Shown here piece after piece: positions 22,795-35,389 of a DNA stretch of 64,000 bases (position 1 is its first letter; each line of letters starts with the position of its first letter). The DNA comes from Rhyacophila brunnea. Lineage: Eukaryota > Arthropoda > Insecta > Trichoptera > Rhyacophilidae. The position numbers were made by a program, and so were the translations under genes. The notes beneath the pieces are model-generated. The model saw only the letters and a program-made list of their open reading frames with translations, did not search any database and was not told the origin of the DNA. The stretch spans positions 1 to 64,000 of the forward strand of contig JAGYXB010000442.1 in NCBI GenBank assembly GCA_022495005.1, given 5' to 3'.

Positions 22795-23530
22795 GTTACG
22801 CCGAATGTGCGAAATTGACTATTACATGAAATGGGCAAAATTTTGCGTAAATCATGAAAAATGCAAGCTCGTTGCCTTATTCATGAATTAGGCAAAATAT
22901 CTGCCTAGTTCATGTAATGGGCAAATTAGATAGTAGCGCTACGGTGGTGTTTTTTGCAAATAAACCAAATGTGTCAATTGCTCATGCATTGGTCAAAATA
23001 GATGGTCGCGCTCCGGTGGTGTTTTTTGCAACTAATCAAACTAACGAAATGATTAATTATATAAAAATATACCAATCAATAACTACAATGACGTTCATAT
23101 CCATTTACTATGCCCAAAAAAATCTAGAACTATAATATGATAACGGAAGAATTTTATTAATATTTTCGCGATTTGATTCGTGCTTGGGTATGTATCAATC
23201 GTGCAATGGTCGATTGTTTGTTTGTGACACTTGTTAGCTAACCTCAAAATGGACATTCAGTTGAATTCAGAATTACAAAACCTAACCTAACATAATAATA
23301 ATATTATTATATTAAGTATGTCCAATTATAACTAATAAAACCATCCGTATTAAATTTACTTTTTCTACTGTCATGTTGACAGTTTAAGAATTCCATACCC
23401 TGGTGAATTCACGCACTCGGCAGATAATTTACCTAATTCATGAATAATGCAACGGGCTAGACTATTACATGAATTAGGCAAAATTTTTGCCCATTTCATG
23501 TAATAATCAATTTCGCACATTCGGCGTAAC
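22795..23530. mobile_element. Inverted-repeat DNA element, 736 bp
   Basis: The left end GTTACGCCGAATGTGCGAAA then TTGACTATTACATGAAATGG and the right end (reverse complement) GTTACGCCGAATGTGCGAAA then TTGATTATTACATGAAATGG give terminal inverted repeats of at least 45 bp. Subterminal ATGAATTAGGCAAAAT boxes recur on both sides. Inside, GGTGGTGTTTTTTGCAA is repeated directly near 22940 and 23015. No target duplication is obvious and no transposase is encoded, so the superfamily is undecided. Confidence 0.8.
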
Positions 23531-23825
23531 AGATACACCACACATTTTGAGATTACAGTATGCATCCACAGAGTTCACTCCCTCAATTTGATTGGTGTTT
23601 CTCAGATTCAGTATTTGCCTTCGTATCGCAAGACGCGTTCTTAATCGACGTACAACTACACACGTTACAATGTTACATGATGAGAGAAATAATACATTAA
23701 TCCATGTCCAGATATTATTAAAAATATTCTGGGACACTATTGCGATATCGCATGTTCAAATTAAAATGATCAGCAATTTCGTTCGCCTGCGATATTTCCG
23801 AGTATGAGCTGTTATAGTTTATGAT

Positions 23826-23930
23826 CAGGGGTCGCCAACCTTTTTATCACCAAGAGCCCAATACACGTTTATCTAATAATGCCAAGGGGGCATAATAAAC
23901 TTTTGATAAAGGTGCGTGCTCATTCATGTT
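23826..23930 (+). mobile_element. hAT left-end fragment
   Basis: CAGGGGTCGCCAACCTTTTT is a typical hAT terminus. The expected inverted right end was not found downstream, so only one end remains. Confidence 0.5.
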
Positions 23931-23939
23931 ATTTTTAAT

Positions 23940-26900
23940 TGCTTTTAATTTTTTATAACTCATAAAACATATTGATGTAATTTTTAGGTGATATTACTAT
24001 TATTTATATTGTCATATTTAACCAAGTATGATAGATTACACGGTTGAATTGATTTGTTTCTTAAACGGTATCTAGAAATGCGGATTCATAGTTTAGATAC
24101 CTATCCACGATGGAATTCAACAAAAATTCATTTTTTTGGCATTATATCCCTACCCTAAGGTATAATATATAAGCCAATCCCTGTTATCTATATTATGTAT
24201 ATAATACCTGAAATTCATTTGTTTTATTGTAATGCACTCATTATTTGAAATACGGAGGAGAAAAAAGAAAACAGTGCAAACACCATGGATCCACATTCAC
24301 GCATTTATTGATTTGAAATTTGTTCAGTCAGAGGATTGTAAGGCAGATATTATGTATATTATATCAGCTTTTGTATCGCACGCACTACTCGGAATCAAAA
24401 ATGACACACTTTATTATGTTTGAGGAACTATTACAAATAAATTAGCAATTATCAATGTTTTTTATAGACACATCTAGTTCATTGCATTAGCACTCCCAGG
24501 ACTTTTCCGGGACATTACATTATGTACCTATAACAACGTTAATTTTCATATCACACTTTCGAGGGGCTCTAATTTTGTGGGCTACGTGACGTCGATTTAC
24601 CATAACATACCTATAATATGATTGGTAACTACCTTTATAATATTAATAATAAATTATTAAATAATGTAAAGTAGATAGATACCGGATAGTTATGTATCTA
24701 GTGTTCAACTAATGCATTTTTCGCAATATTTAATTATTTTGTAAATGTCCATGAACTTCTATAAAATTAGTTTTAAATTGACTCGTGAATGTGCTCTGCA
24801 CGTATTCAATGACAAAAAAACAGTCAGGGTCGACTCGGCGCCCGTAATTATTCGACGCACCTTGAGGTTGCTCTATTCGACCATTGGTACCTGCTTTACA
24901 GGGCTGAGAGAATCATCAATTTTATATAATTAAAATAAATACTTACCTACTGTAATTATTTGAACTGGGCCCACGGTGACATAGTTGGTAGAGCGCAAAA
25001 CATTTCTTATATAAAGTCTGTATAACCTCCACTCTGTAGAAGGGCATATTATTTTTATGTATGCTGCGCTTATGAGCAAAAATTGTAATTCACTACGTAT
25101 GTAGCATAGCCATACTAGAAATACCGTATGTAGGTGTGTTAAAAGAAATAGCTTTCCACCCAGTGACCAATGCGGAGTCAATTGAAAATGATTGTGATGC
25201 AAATTGAAGAAGTCAATTATATTTCACTTGACTGGAGAAACTGTTCTCAAAATTTTATTTCTGCAGCTCGCTTTGGACAAGTGAAATAATATTATGCAGG
25301 TACCTACCTATATTATTATTATGCGTGTGTGCACTTTTGCATTTTGCACTGCATGTTTTCTATTCGACGATCGTATTTATAAGAATATAAGTATTATGGT
25401 TATATTAAGGAACGTCATAATGAAAGCTGACTTAGATTAAATTTGAATATGTACACGAAAATAAAGAATTCCACCAATTAAAAAAAAAAAAAAACGGAAT
25501 AAGTACGGCCTCGCCTGGATGGAAGTACATAAAAGATAACAATTAGTCGGCAAGTCACCAACTAAAACAGCAACTTAGAACAATAATTATTGTACCTACG
25601 TACTTACCTACACCTATATTTTTAAAATCATAATTCGTAATGTAAACCGTAAACCCTGTAATAGTGCATAGGTACAAAATAAAGCAGTATCCCTAATATC
25701 GTCTAAGTTCCCGTGATAACTTGAAAATTATTATTAAATAAAACTTCATCTTTATTTTTGTTATTTACTTCCATAAGCATCTATGTCCTGTATCTTGTGT
25801 GAAAAGTAAAATATACCTAATACCCAATTACCCCGAATTTAATTGAAGATTTGACAATCCCTTCGACACAAACTCCTTCATATCAGTAGTACCTTCGTAC
25901 TTATCTCAGTTGAGACATTGAATTATTTCCTACCGCATTGTGTCCATTATATGCGTAAATATATTATCCGATAGTTAAATTTATAATTAATATTATTAGG
26001 TTTTTTATTTTATTATACCTTTTCTTACTAGACGTTTACCTACCGGGACACGGATCGTCATTTGAGAATCGGTGTAGGTAGTAAATACTCAAGACAAGAC
26101 TTTATATTATACCTAGTTCTACTATGGATAAAGTAGTCTGTTGAGATACCACAATTATTAGACTATGCTATTGTACGAATATACAAGGTCGCGGATCCAG
26201 AAAACGGTCATATATGGCGGGCGATTCACTATGAAAATGTAATTAGGGAAAATACAAACCTACTAAAAAACGTGATTTTAAAAATCACTATCAACGAATG
26301 TATAAAGCAGTATTTAATCTCATTTTTGGTGCTAAGAATACTTTGTCCTAACTCTAAACCTAAACCAAATACTTATAACATAATGAATTGTTGTGTGAGT
26401 TGATTCAGGTACTTATTGTATATTGCGTTTATTAACGTTAGACTTATTTTGTATAAAGAGTTAATGTTTATGGAAGTAGTGAACAAAAAATAAAATATCA
26501 CTACTCTACTGTATTGCGATACTAGCGAGCACCCACTGATTATTATCACTTAGATATCATTAATATGAATACCAGTAATTAATAATAGTGTCTTATTTGT
26601 ATTTTTTTGGGTATATATACTTAAATTTCATATCTTGTGGAGATTCTTCTCACAAGGGCCCATTTTCTGCAACATTTTTTTTGTACAAAGGCCTTTACAC
26701 ATTTAAAAATAATTACACATAGTAGGTACCTGTTTCATATATTATTTTTGTAACTACTGTTCATAGACTGGCAAAATCCTGTACATATTACCTTTTTGTT
26801 ATACGTTAATTGAAGATTAGTTTAAAAAATAGACCGGTGACAATTTATTATTTTCTTCTGTAAATTGTGATTTCGTATATTTACCTCCACAAATGCAATT

Positions 26901-28720
26901 TTGGTTATAATGTAATATGGAAAAAAATACGAACAAAAATACATTCATAACTCAAAACCATCAAAATGTTTTTGGTTTTGGGGCGACGTAATAATGTATT
27001 TTTAAATATTTAGTTATACCTACCTTTAAGTTAGGTAACTAGTGGAAAATTTAGAATATAGATTCAAATTAATAATTTAGAATTATTATGTAACTACTTA
27101 CCTAAGTATTACATGCTTACGGAGAAACAGTGAGTATCGGCCCTAGACGAGTCCCGAATAATGATTTTATTCATTTATAGGATATATTATTAGGAAAAAT
27201 AAAATATCTATATTTATATACTTATTCATATTACTTTTTTGCATTTTTTTCAATGTCCGAATCTAATAAGATCATAATATGGGCCTCCACGGAGTGGATA
27301 TTTGAATTAACAGTTTTTTTTTTTAAATTACATTTTCTATACATCTTATAAATGTATTAGGTACCTACCTAACAATTTATATAAAACACCAATTGTTCAT
27401 TATTAATAACATCTGATAATGTTATTGTTCAAAGTACAAATGAAAATTGGGTGATACTGATGACTCGATGAAATGACATTTATCACTCTTGTATCACGGT
27501 GTCGTTATCAGTCATTTCAGTAAGGTACTTATTACACGTCGCAGGTTCCCAACCATATTATTTTCATCAGCACATTGATAACTAAAAAATGGAATGTCTG
27601 GAAAATCGTTTTCTCAATGAAGTTTACATAACGTAGACAGAAAATACAACATTTAAATATATTTGTCAAATTAACATTAGTTCGGTTTTTTAATAATTCC
27701 TAGTCAATAACCTTGTATTAATGTAGTTTTAAATATCGTTTAAAAAGATTATTAAATATAATGAAAAAGATACATAGATAATATTATAATAATTACGTTT
27801 TTTTTAAATAATAATAATAGTTAGGTATATACATGACAAGTTAACAATAAACAAACACGTGTAGTATCCTTAAATGTATCTTCCAAATCTATGTTGAATT
27901 TAGTTCGTTGTTTTTTATTTGGAATGGTATTTTTTTTTTTGAAAAAATAATATCAAGCCCAAAAAAACAATGTATATTCATCTTGACAAACTGAGCAAGC
28001 GCACAGCTATAAATATACTAAATTTGCATCGTGATCCCGCTAGGCGGAAGCACTGCTGGTTGCACCAAATGTATGCAGTTCTAAACAATGAAGCATATTA
28101 TTTAGTTAGTTGTTCAACCACAGGCCGATGATTAACTGCCAATCAATCAGCACAAAAATTCAATTGCTATTATTTATATTGATCGGTTTAAAATAATATT
28201 ATAACAATTATATTTTTGTTTTAAAAAATGCGTAAATGAGTCCGCGGGCTAACGCACGAGTAATCGCATGCACATATTGTGCACTCGCAGCCACAAGGTT
28301 TGGAATCTCTGTCAACATTGTCCACAATATTATTTAATGGAGTAATACTTATTAATTATTATGTATGTAATGAAATAAAGATTATACTTAATAATATATT
28401 TCCTCTTTATATCTTTTCATGGAATATCTATTCCTGTTTCCAAAACATTGTCATAACCATAACTAATATTGTTTGATGCACGTAATAAAATGAGTCTTTT
28501 CCAGCGTTTTGTACTTACTGATACTTGCAAAAATCTAAGCCATCTAAAGCAAGCTGTGATTATTATTATAATAATATCCTTATTTTCTTTTCCAAAGAGA
28601 ACGGAAGAAAAATAAATACAGCTATATGAGATAGATGGGTTTACGTAATTTTATTATTGAAACTATTGTTTTCCTGCTCCTCTTTTTATCCAAACTACTA
28701 TTAGAAAAAAAAATCTAGAA
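23940..28720. other. Long AT-rich stretch, no gene recognised
   Basis: Short frames only (for example near 24232, 24745 and 28279), none with recognisable motifs or convincing splice borders. A (+) SINE remnant at about 24968-25052 joins a box-A-like TAGTTGGTAGAGCGC directly to the 3' domain piece CCTCCACTCTGTAGAAGGGC. A minus-strand 3' domain piece, ATCCACTCCGTGGAGGCCCA, lies at about 27278-27300. A poly(A) run sits at about 25480. Confidence 0.45.
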
Positions 28721-28726
28721 ACATAT

Positions 28727-28803
28727 TTGGACTGAGTGGGACTCGAGCTCATAACTTTACCTGTCCGGGTGAATGTTTTATCCTTTGAGCTATCGATCCG
28801 TAT
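28727..28803 (-). mobile_element. tRNA-derived SINE head
   Basis: The minus strand reads GATCGATAGCTCAAAGGATA (box A region) and, 30 bases on, GAGCTCGAGTCCCACTCAG (box B region), spaced as in a tRNA gene. Acceptor-stem pairing is lacking, so a SINE head is more likely than a live tRNA. Confidence 0.65.
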
Positions 28804-28965
28804 ATATTGGGTATATTTCTGATTTTAAAAAAAAAATACTTATTTTCACAAAAACTCCAATATTATTGATATTGTGTAGGTATAATATTCAATAACTATT
28901 GATTAAAATATAATATAATAAATAATGTACCTATGTTTGGTCGTTCGTTATTGCTTACAGAATAT

Positions 28966-29151
28966 GGTCTTTCTTTTTCTTTGTAATGTGTTGCATGGTC
29001 TTTCTTTTTCTTTCAAATGAGTTGTATGATCTTTCTTTTTCTTTCAAATGAGTTGTATGATCTTTCTCTTTCTTTCAAATGAGTTGTATGATCTTTCTCT
29101 TTCTTTCAAATGAGTTGTATGATCTTTCTCTTTCTTTCAAATGAGTTGTAT
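28966..29151 (+). repeat. 31-bp minisatellite, six copies
   Basis: Units start at 28966, 28997, 29028, 29059, 29090 and 29121, each a pyrimidine tract (TCTTTCTYTTTCTTTC) followed by AAATGAGTTGTATG. The last three units are identical. Copies 1 and 2 are the most diverged, suggesting growth at the right-hand end. Confidence 0.92.
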
Positions 29152-29515
29152 GGGCAAACAGAGTTGTGACAAAACTATGTGTAGTTTTGATTCTCTCTTT
29201 AATGTGTAGTATCATATTATTATCATTATATCAATCTGCTTAGATAGGTATATGTTTTCCGAACATATTATATATTTTGAAATCCATTTTCAAACTCGAT
29301 TAACTCAAAACGAATAAATTTCACTTACAACAAATTAGTGCTGGGGTGCAAAATAGGTTTTCCTAATTATTATTAGTACCTACTTAAAGGGTATGATAAT
29401 AAAATAATACTTTCCTAATACCAGTAACGTAACGATTTGAAGCATAAAACCATTATCGATGAAAATCGTTCAGCATAATATAGTAGGAATAAAATATATT
29501 AATGTGATATATATA

Positions 29516-29762
29516 CGGTGGCCGCGCGGCATAAGCGTTGGACTATCATGCCGTGGGTCCCAGGTTCGAATCCTGGGTCTGGCAAGTACACATATTGTTT
29601 TTCAATATGTGTGTGGGTCAGGGTATGGACCTAATAGGTCGAGCAAGTGGCTGACATTCATTTCTCGTAAAAACAAAATGTGTTAATACAAACCTCTACT
29701 CTGTGGAGGCCCATATGATCCTATTAGGATCGGACATGGTCGAAGAGAAATAAAAAAGAAGA
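29516..29762 (+). mobile_element. tRNA-derived SINE, family A, nearly full length
   Basis: The head has box A within TGGCCGCGCGGCATAAGCG and a perfect box B, GGTTCGAATCC (29563-29573), followed by TGGGTCTGGCAAG. The body contains TTTTTCAATATGTGTGTGGG and TCGAGCAAGTGGCTGACATT. The 3' domain is CTCTGTGGAGGCCCATATGA then CGGACATGGTCGAAGAG, ending in an A-rich tail. It shares all blocks with the 56160 copy and serves as reference for the family fragments in this window. Confidence 0.85.
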
Positions 29763-30312
29763 GATACTAATGTTTACTAAAACTTAAAAAAATGGCCGAA
29801 CGGTGAAAAATGATTGAACACATTGTTTATAAAACACGTAAATCTATTCAGCAGCAAATTTAATATAGCAAGTAAATTCACATAATACCAATGCATTATT
29901 AAATTGAGAATTTTTTTATTTAAATACCAAACTTTAAGTAAATATATAAGTAGCTAATTTATATGCATACAATATAATAAACTTTGCATTTGGATTTCTG
30001 CATACTATTTGGGAAAGTTTGTAATATATATTTATACGAATTTAAATGATAATAATTACATAATAAAATTACATGGCATTATGTGAAATAACACAGGATT
30101 TCATAGTTTTTTGGGTTATTTGTTTTATTTTTAATTAATTAGGTTGTTGGCTTAGTTTATAATGTCCGCTAAATGGATGAAACGAGTAGGTAGTGATCAT
30201 AACTATTGGGATTAACTAATAAATATTTTGAAATAGGTAAAGAATAATTTTCCAAAAACAAAATATGGATGATTTCTAATAATTGTATATGTTAATGATT
30301 GGTATAACTACG

Positions 30313-30568
30313 CAGTCCCCGAAATGGACCGGAATGCACCGAAGCTCAGCTCCGGTTCATGAAATCCCCGCGATTATCGTCTCGCGGAAAAATTAATTTG
30401 ACTGTCCAAGTCAGGAATGCCGTATATGCGTATAACGATAGATTTAATACAATTAGTTTTTTTTTATAAAATATACATACTTACAATTAAGTACTTAGGT
30501 GAATATGTACATATTTTTGAAAAATTATCTAGCGCTCCGCTTTATAAATTTTTCCATTTCGAGCGCTG
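30313..30568 (+). mobile_element. hAT MITE of the CAGNGCTCGAAATGG family, copy A
   Basis: Starts CAGTCCCCGAAATGGACCGG and ends TTTTTCCATTTCGAGCGCTG, inverted relative to each other. The interior ATTAATTTGACTGTCCAAG matches the other copies. The flanking 8-mers are only weakly alike, so the duplication has decayed. Confidence 0.8.
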
Positions 30569-30584
30569 AAGTACGCCATATAGA

Positions 30585-30790
30585 TATTGTAAAAGTGACG
30601 GTTTTCCGTGAAGCAGACGAGGCAGGCACTCGCTTCATCAGAAAGTGTGAATATCTTAAAACACATTTTTCAGTGTAAAAAATGTCTAACAACACCACTA
30701 TTTTTGCATTATCGCACTTGCCAATTTTTGGCAAAACGGCCTTCAAACCTGTCAGTGAGTCGGGCCTCCACATATCTACAATCGCCACTG
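30585..30790 (-). mobile_element. hAT-like end fragment
   Basis: On the minus strand it starts CAGTGGCGATTGTAGATATG then TGGAGGCCCGACTCACTGAC, matching the start of the fragments at 15834 and 16184. An 87-codon frame covers it (30525-30788), but no protein motif was recognised. Confidence 0.45.
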
Positions 30791-30869
30791 GTAATGTTAT
30801 ATTGTTGAAAATAAAAATATTCTCAACTAATAGTGTTGATTATTTTTCATTTAGTAACAGTTAGCCCAA

Positions 30870-32160
30870 GGAAAGCGATCGCAATTTGCAAAATATAATA
30901 ATAACACATAAGTAATTAAAATAATTTAAAAGATAAAAGGAAATATGCTTTAAGGGTTGGCAATCGCAAATGGACATAGGTATCTACTATTATTGTAATA
31001 TATTTAGAATAAAATACCCAAATACGGGCAAATTTAAATGCCTTAGTTATTACGTCTAATGTATCTTACCCTCGAGAATTGGTCCTGTAATGGTAATAGT
31101 AGTCGGAAAGCAGTAGGTATTAGTCTTATCACCTGTCACTCATTAACAATGACATAAATTTTCATAACCACATAAACAAAACTGGATAACCGAATACGAC
31201 TATACGATTAAAAAATGTACACACTGACTTGTTTACTTATTAATTTATCACAGGAAAAGTATTTTATAATATGTGACAAAGGAAGACACAGAAAACAGTA
31301 ACAAAAGTTTATTTTTCATTTATCGAATAGACATAAAATTTATTACAGAATCTCGTCAATTATTGTTTTTGGAATGAGAAAAAAAAACATACAGATCGAG
31401 AAGTTCACTTCGCTACGGTTTCACTATGAATAAATGAGCGAGAGTGAATGATTTGTTTGCCTCTAACAATGTGACGCAATATTCAGTGACCCGTTTATGC
31501 TAGCGAAAACCGTTGGTTGGTGAAACGGTTTTGTGGCAAAAAAAATGTGAATAAAAAAACCAATTCTCACTATAATAACTGAGAATGGGTAAGTGTCAAG
31601 TGGGTACATTTAGGTGCCATAAGAGTTTACTAGATAAGTACCTTGCTACCAGACGAGTGTGAAGAAAAAATGTATGAGGGGGTCCATTTCAAAAAAATAT
31701 CTGTAATATTTATTAGAGATTTTTTAAAGGAGGGGAACGATTATGTATTAAATTATTTTTTATTATACTGTTAACCCTAGCTGGTCGTTACTACTGACTG
31801 TCTTCCGCTCTTTACCCGTCTACTAGTTATTGTGCCACGCTGCTTTCACAGCAAACCCTATCTACTTTTCTACTTCGTATTTTGATTTAAACTCAAAGAA
31901 ATAAAGCTTTAAAGTGATAATATTTGTATAAAAATATTATCTGGCCTGCAGCTATAACCATTAATTATTAGGAACGTTAGTGTCCATTTGTACTGTATGC
32001 GCCACTCTCTCCCGTCCTTTAGATATGCATCATTATAACAACGAAGTATAAATTTTATGAACCCGATAACCCTTATTAATGGACACTTTATATTATCATG
32101 AGTTTCTATATCGAGCATCAAATCAAATTTATTTATTTTACATATAATGAACATAACAAA
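30870..32160. other. AT-rich stretch, no gene recognised
   Basis: Short chance-like frames only. A slightly GC-richer patch near 31390-31540 (GAAGTTCACTTCGCTACGG ... GAAACGGTTTTGTGGC) has no recognised identity. Confidence 0.35.
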
Positions 32161-32353
32161 TTACAAATTCAAAGCGTTCAAGACATGACATAAAGTAAGT
32201 TTTAACAATTTTTAAAATAAAAATACAGATAAATGTGACATAATAATACAATAAGTAATACAATAAGAAATAAAATAAGAAAAGATATAAAATAAAGCAA
32301 CAAAAATAAAAGTAGATGGAAGCACCCAGAGTGAACTATTGATAGACCCTATC

Positions 32354-32722
32354 TTAAAAACTTATAAAACAACGTCCACTTAAATTCACCTCACGTAAGA
32401 AATATATATCAATATCCGAAGCGATTTCATTATACATGGTTATTGCCCTCCCAATTGGCATCACTAATGGCAGGTTAGTTCTGCACCATGGGAGAACAAA
32501 CAACGGATGCCCTCGATTCCTAAGGTAATTATCAGAGACACACAAGCCAACACCACCGAGAATGGCAGAGTTCACATTTGCGCCGCGTATAAGTCGGAAA
32601 AAATATGTAGCTAAATAAAGATCCCTTCTAAATTTTAAGCTACAGTATGTAAGCATATTACCAGTAGACTCAAAGTTTTCAAGAGAATCGGTGAAATCTA
32701 AATGTAAGAACCAAAGTAGATG
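32354..32722 (-). pseudogene. 3' end of a non-LTR retrotransposon reverse transcriptase ORF
   Basis: The minus-strand frame contains DLYLATYFFRLIRGANVNSA, then GHPLFVLPWCRTNLPLVMPI and GRAITMYNEIASDIDIYFLR. The pattern (DL-x-F-xx-L-x-G, then F-x-x-P-x-x-RT-N, then R-x-x-x-x-YN) is the usual C-terminal tail of Jockey/CR1-like LINE polymerases. The catalytic domain is absent. A hAT MITE (32723-32940) adjoins it on the 5' side of the minus strand and runs into the open frame, giving an artificial N-terminus. It is a dead 5'-truncated LINE copy. Confidence 0.6.
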
Positions 32723-32940
32723 CAGGGCTCGAAATGGACCGGAACTATACATAAAATCTCCAAAATTATCACTCCGTCTCGTGGAAATATTAATTTGACT
32801 GCCTGAGCTAGATATGTCATATAATAAAAAATCTAGCAGACTTATTTTTATAAAATACATATACAATTAGATAACAACGTTAATATTTTCATAAAATTAT
32901 CGAGCGCTCCGGTTCGTAAAATTTTCCATTTCGAGCGCTG
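32723..32940 (+). mobile_element. hAT MITE, copy B, perfect target duplication AGTAGATG
   Basis: Starts CAGGGCTCGAAATGGACCGG and ends TTTTCCATTTCGAGCGCTG. AGTAGATG occurs at 32715-32722 and 32941-32948. The best-preserved copy of the family and the reference for its ends. Confidence 0.93.
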
Positions 32941-33500
32941 AGTAGATGTGATGTTAGATGTGCATCCAGAAGGCAAGTTGAGATTGCATATGACTTTGCG
33001 AATGTCGTTGTGTTTCAATACGGCATTAGTTCATATATATGACATTTTTCCTAAAGGCATCATAATGACGACTTTCATATAAAAATGTATGTATATTTTA
33101 ATATGTATTTAGTACGTATGTTAAAAGTGTTAAAACATCGGTACTTAAATATTTTATAAATGGTACACAGGTACGACAGTAACATATATTTTTTTGAATA
33201 AATAGATTGTCTGATGCATTTCAAAATTCTCTATTCGTATCTTCTGATCCTTAAAATGTATATTCAAATACCAATATTGTTATTTTGAGTTGTTTAGGAG
33301 CTGAGATATTGATAATATACCTAGTATTCTTTTAAGATGATCTCTATAAAATCCAAGACGACCGCCGAAAGAGGTTGTTCCTATCACAAATTGTAAGCTA
33401 TGCCACTGAGTAGCATTTGTGAAAATATGGTGTGGCGTGTCCACATTTCGTCATCGACAAATTCGTTAAGCAGCCTAACTAATTGAATTTTTGGAAAATT

Positions 33501-33542
33501 AACGAGCGCTCCGATTCGTGAAAATTTCTATTTGGACCACTG
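33501..33542 (+). mobile_element. Right-end fragment of the CAGNGCTCGAAATGG MITE family
   Basis: AACGAGCGCTCCGATTCGTG then AAAATTTCTATTTGGACCAC ending CTG matches the last ~45 bp of copy B with substitutions. The left part is missing. Confidence 0.65.
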
Positions 33543-34370
33543 CTAACCAGTCACCAATCAAAACACACTCGTGTAACAATAAATGGATATACATTAATGA
33601 CGATTAAACCATTGTTTCGCGATGTACAACTATAGGTAATATTATACTATTGTATACCGCTATATCAATAATACATTATCAGAACGTCTACCAATTGTAC
33701 ACAAAAACTGACCTCAACTAGGAATAGAGATGGGATTATGAACGATCACGCTCGGAATTATTCGGATAATATCGTCATCGTTCGGGTCCATGCTGTCAGC
33801 TGGTTGTTGATAAGCAGAGTTAAAAAATAAACATTTACTATTATCAAAAAGAACCGATCTTCGGCAGTGGTTATTTTTTGTCCCTGGGCACTGAAAAAAT
33901 TCCATATTACACAAAGAATGGGAATGGTGGATTCTGTGTCGTACGTTATTTCATTGTTAATTTTGTTCTTAAATGAAGCCTTTGACAATGAAAATTCTTA
34001 ATCGATTAATCTTCGATTCAATAATTACATAAGTAGGTATATGCATTTATTCACCACGTGGTGGCATGCTACTTTTGTAAGCACGAGACGCAAATTTACT
34101 GCAATATAATAGTGCTGCAGGATAAATTTATTTCCATTCTTTCAGATGGAGTCTTCTGTGGTTTTCTTATAAATAATCGCTGTAACAAAATCCAGTTTGA
34201 CGTAACAATATGTATACTATATACTTACTTATTTTATCATTTTTTAAAGGTTACAGCAGTGGCGATTTTAGGTAGGTAAGTAAATCACCATTGATTTTTT
34301 TCTCAGATTGTAAAATTGTGAAAATAAATGCACAAATGTATAATTCTTCCGATGGATAGATAGGTACATA

Positions 34371-34761
34371 TCGCATCCGGGGAATAATAGTGGCACAATT
34401 CGAAAAACTTGTTTTTGCAGGAGAGCAGTTTGAATATTTTATTTTGGGGTTAAATAAGTTTTTTTTTAAATTTACTTTATAATAGTGTGAAGTTGGCACA
34501 CTTGAGTCATCTCATTTTGAATGTTATCCGCAGTTATCCGCAATAACAATGGTACAATGATCATTGTGCCACTATTTCTGCTTGAATTCAAGTAAAACGT
34601 TATAATATGATAATGACAAAAATGCTTTTAAGGCCACCATTATATTTTTAAGACTTATGCCGCTATTTGTGCAGACAGAAATGTTATCTTGGAACATTTC
34701 TGCATACTTAACTCAAAAATGACAAATTTGGACTTGTGCCACTATTATTCCCCGGGTGCGA
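34371..34761. mobile_element. MITE with 26-bp terminal repeats and TA target duplication
   Basis: Starts TCGCATCCGGGGAATAATAG and ends CTATTATTCCCCGGGTGCGA, with one mismatch between the ends. TA stands directly outside both ends (34369-34370 and 34762-34763), as in Tc1/mariner-type insertions. The interior repeats GTGCCACTATT-like boxes (near 34490, 34565 and 34736). Non-coding. Confidence 0.8.
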
Positions 34762-35389
34762 TATAGTTATTTTTATATGATTTTTTATATATATTTATTT
34801 GGTTACTTTATAACCACGTTATTATGCGTTTGAGTTTATTCCACATTTCTCTACTCTCGAGAATTATACCAGCCTAAGCCAGAAGGTAACCCACTTCTCT
34901 TATGTTTGTTTTCCCTAGTCTATTTAGATAAGGTTTTCTCCAATGTCTTTGGGAAAGTCTGAATAACGAAACCAGACAACAACTTTAATAAGGGGTCTCA
35001 TAGAAAAAAAATCAATCTCTGAACTCCAGACATAACTATTTTTGTGATTAATATTTACGTGCGATAGTATAATATACCTTCATAATATTATTCTAATAGA
35101 TAATATTATATCAAATAATGCATCCCGTAAGATTTTCAACCGTTGTCTTTTCTCAGAAGACATCCGAACGAAATTTTGAATTAGAAATAATAAAAAGGTC
35201 GAACTTTTCCGCATTTATTTTGGTGTTATTTAAATTTAGATAAAAAAGACATTCTGTGGTCGACTTGGATCATCGGACAGATAGATCGACCTCACAGAAC
35301 ACGCATTTTTAAAATTAAGTACGTAAATTTATGTAGGTAATACGTAATTGCAACGAACGAGTGATATAAATGATAATGAATGATAATAA

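Noticed and set aside
28966..29151. CRISPR-like array (regular repeats)
   Set aside because: Units are directly adjacent with no spacers and the genome is eukaryotic. It is a minisatellite.
29563..29573. Perfect tRNA box B suggesting a functional tRNA gene
   Set aside because: The acceptor stem does not pair and the sequence continues into a SINE body and tail shared with 56160.
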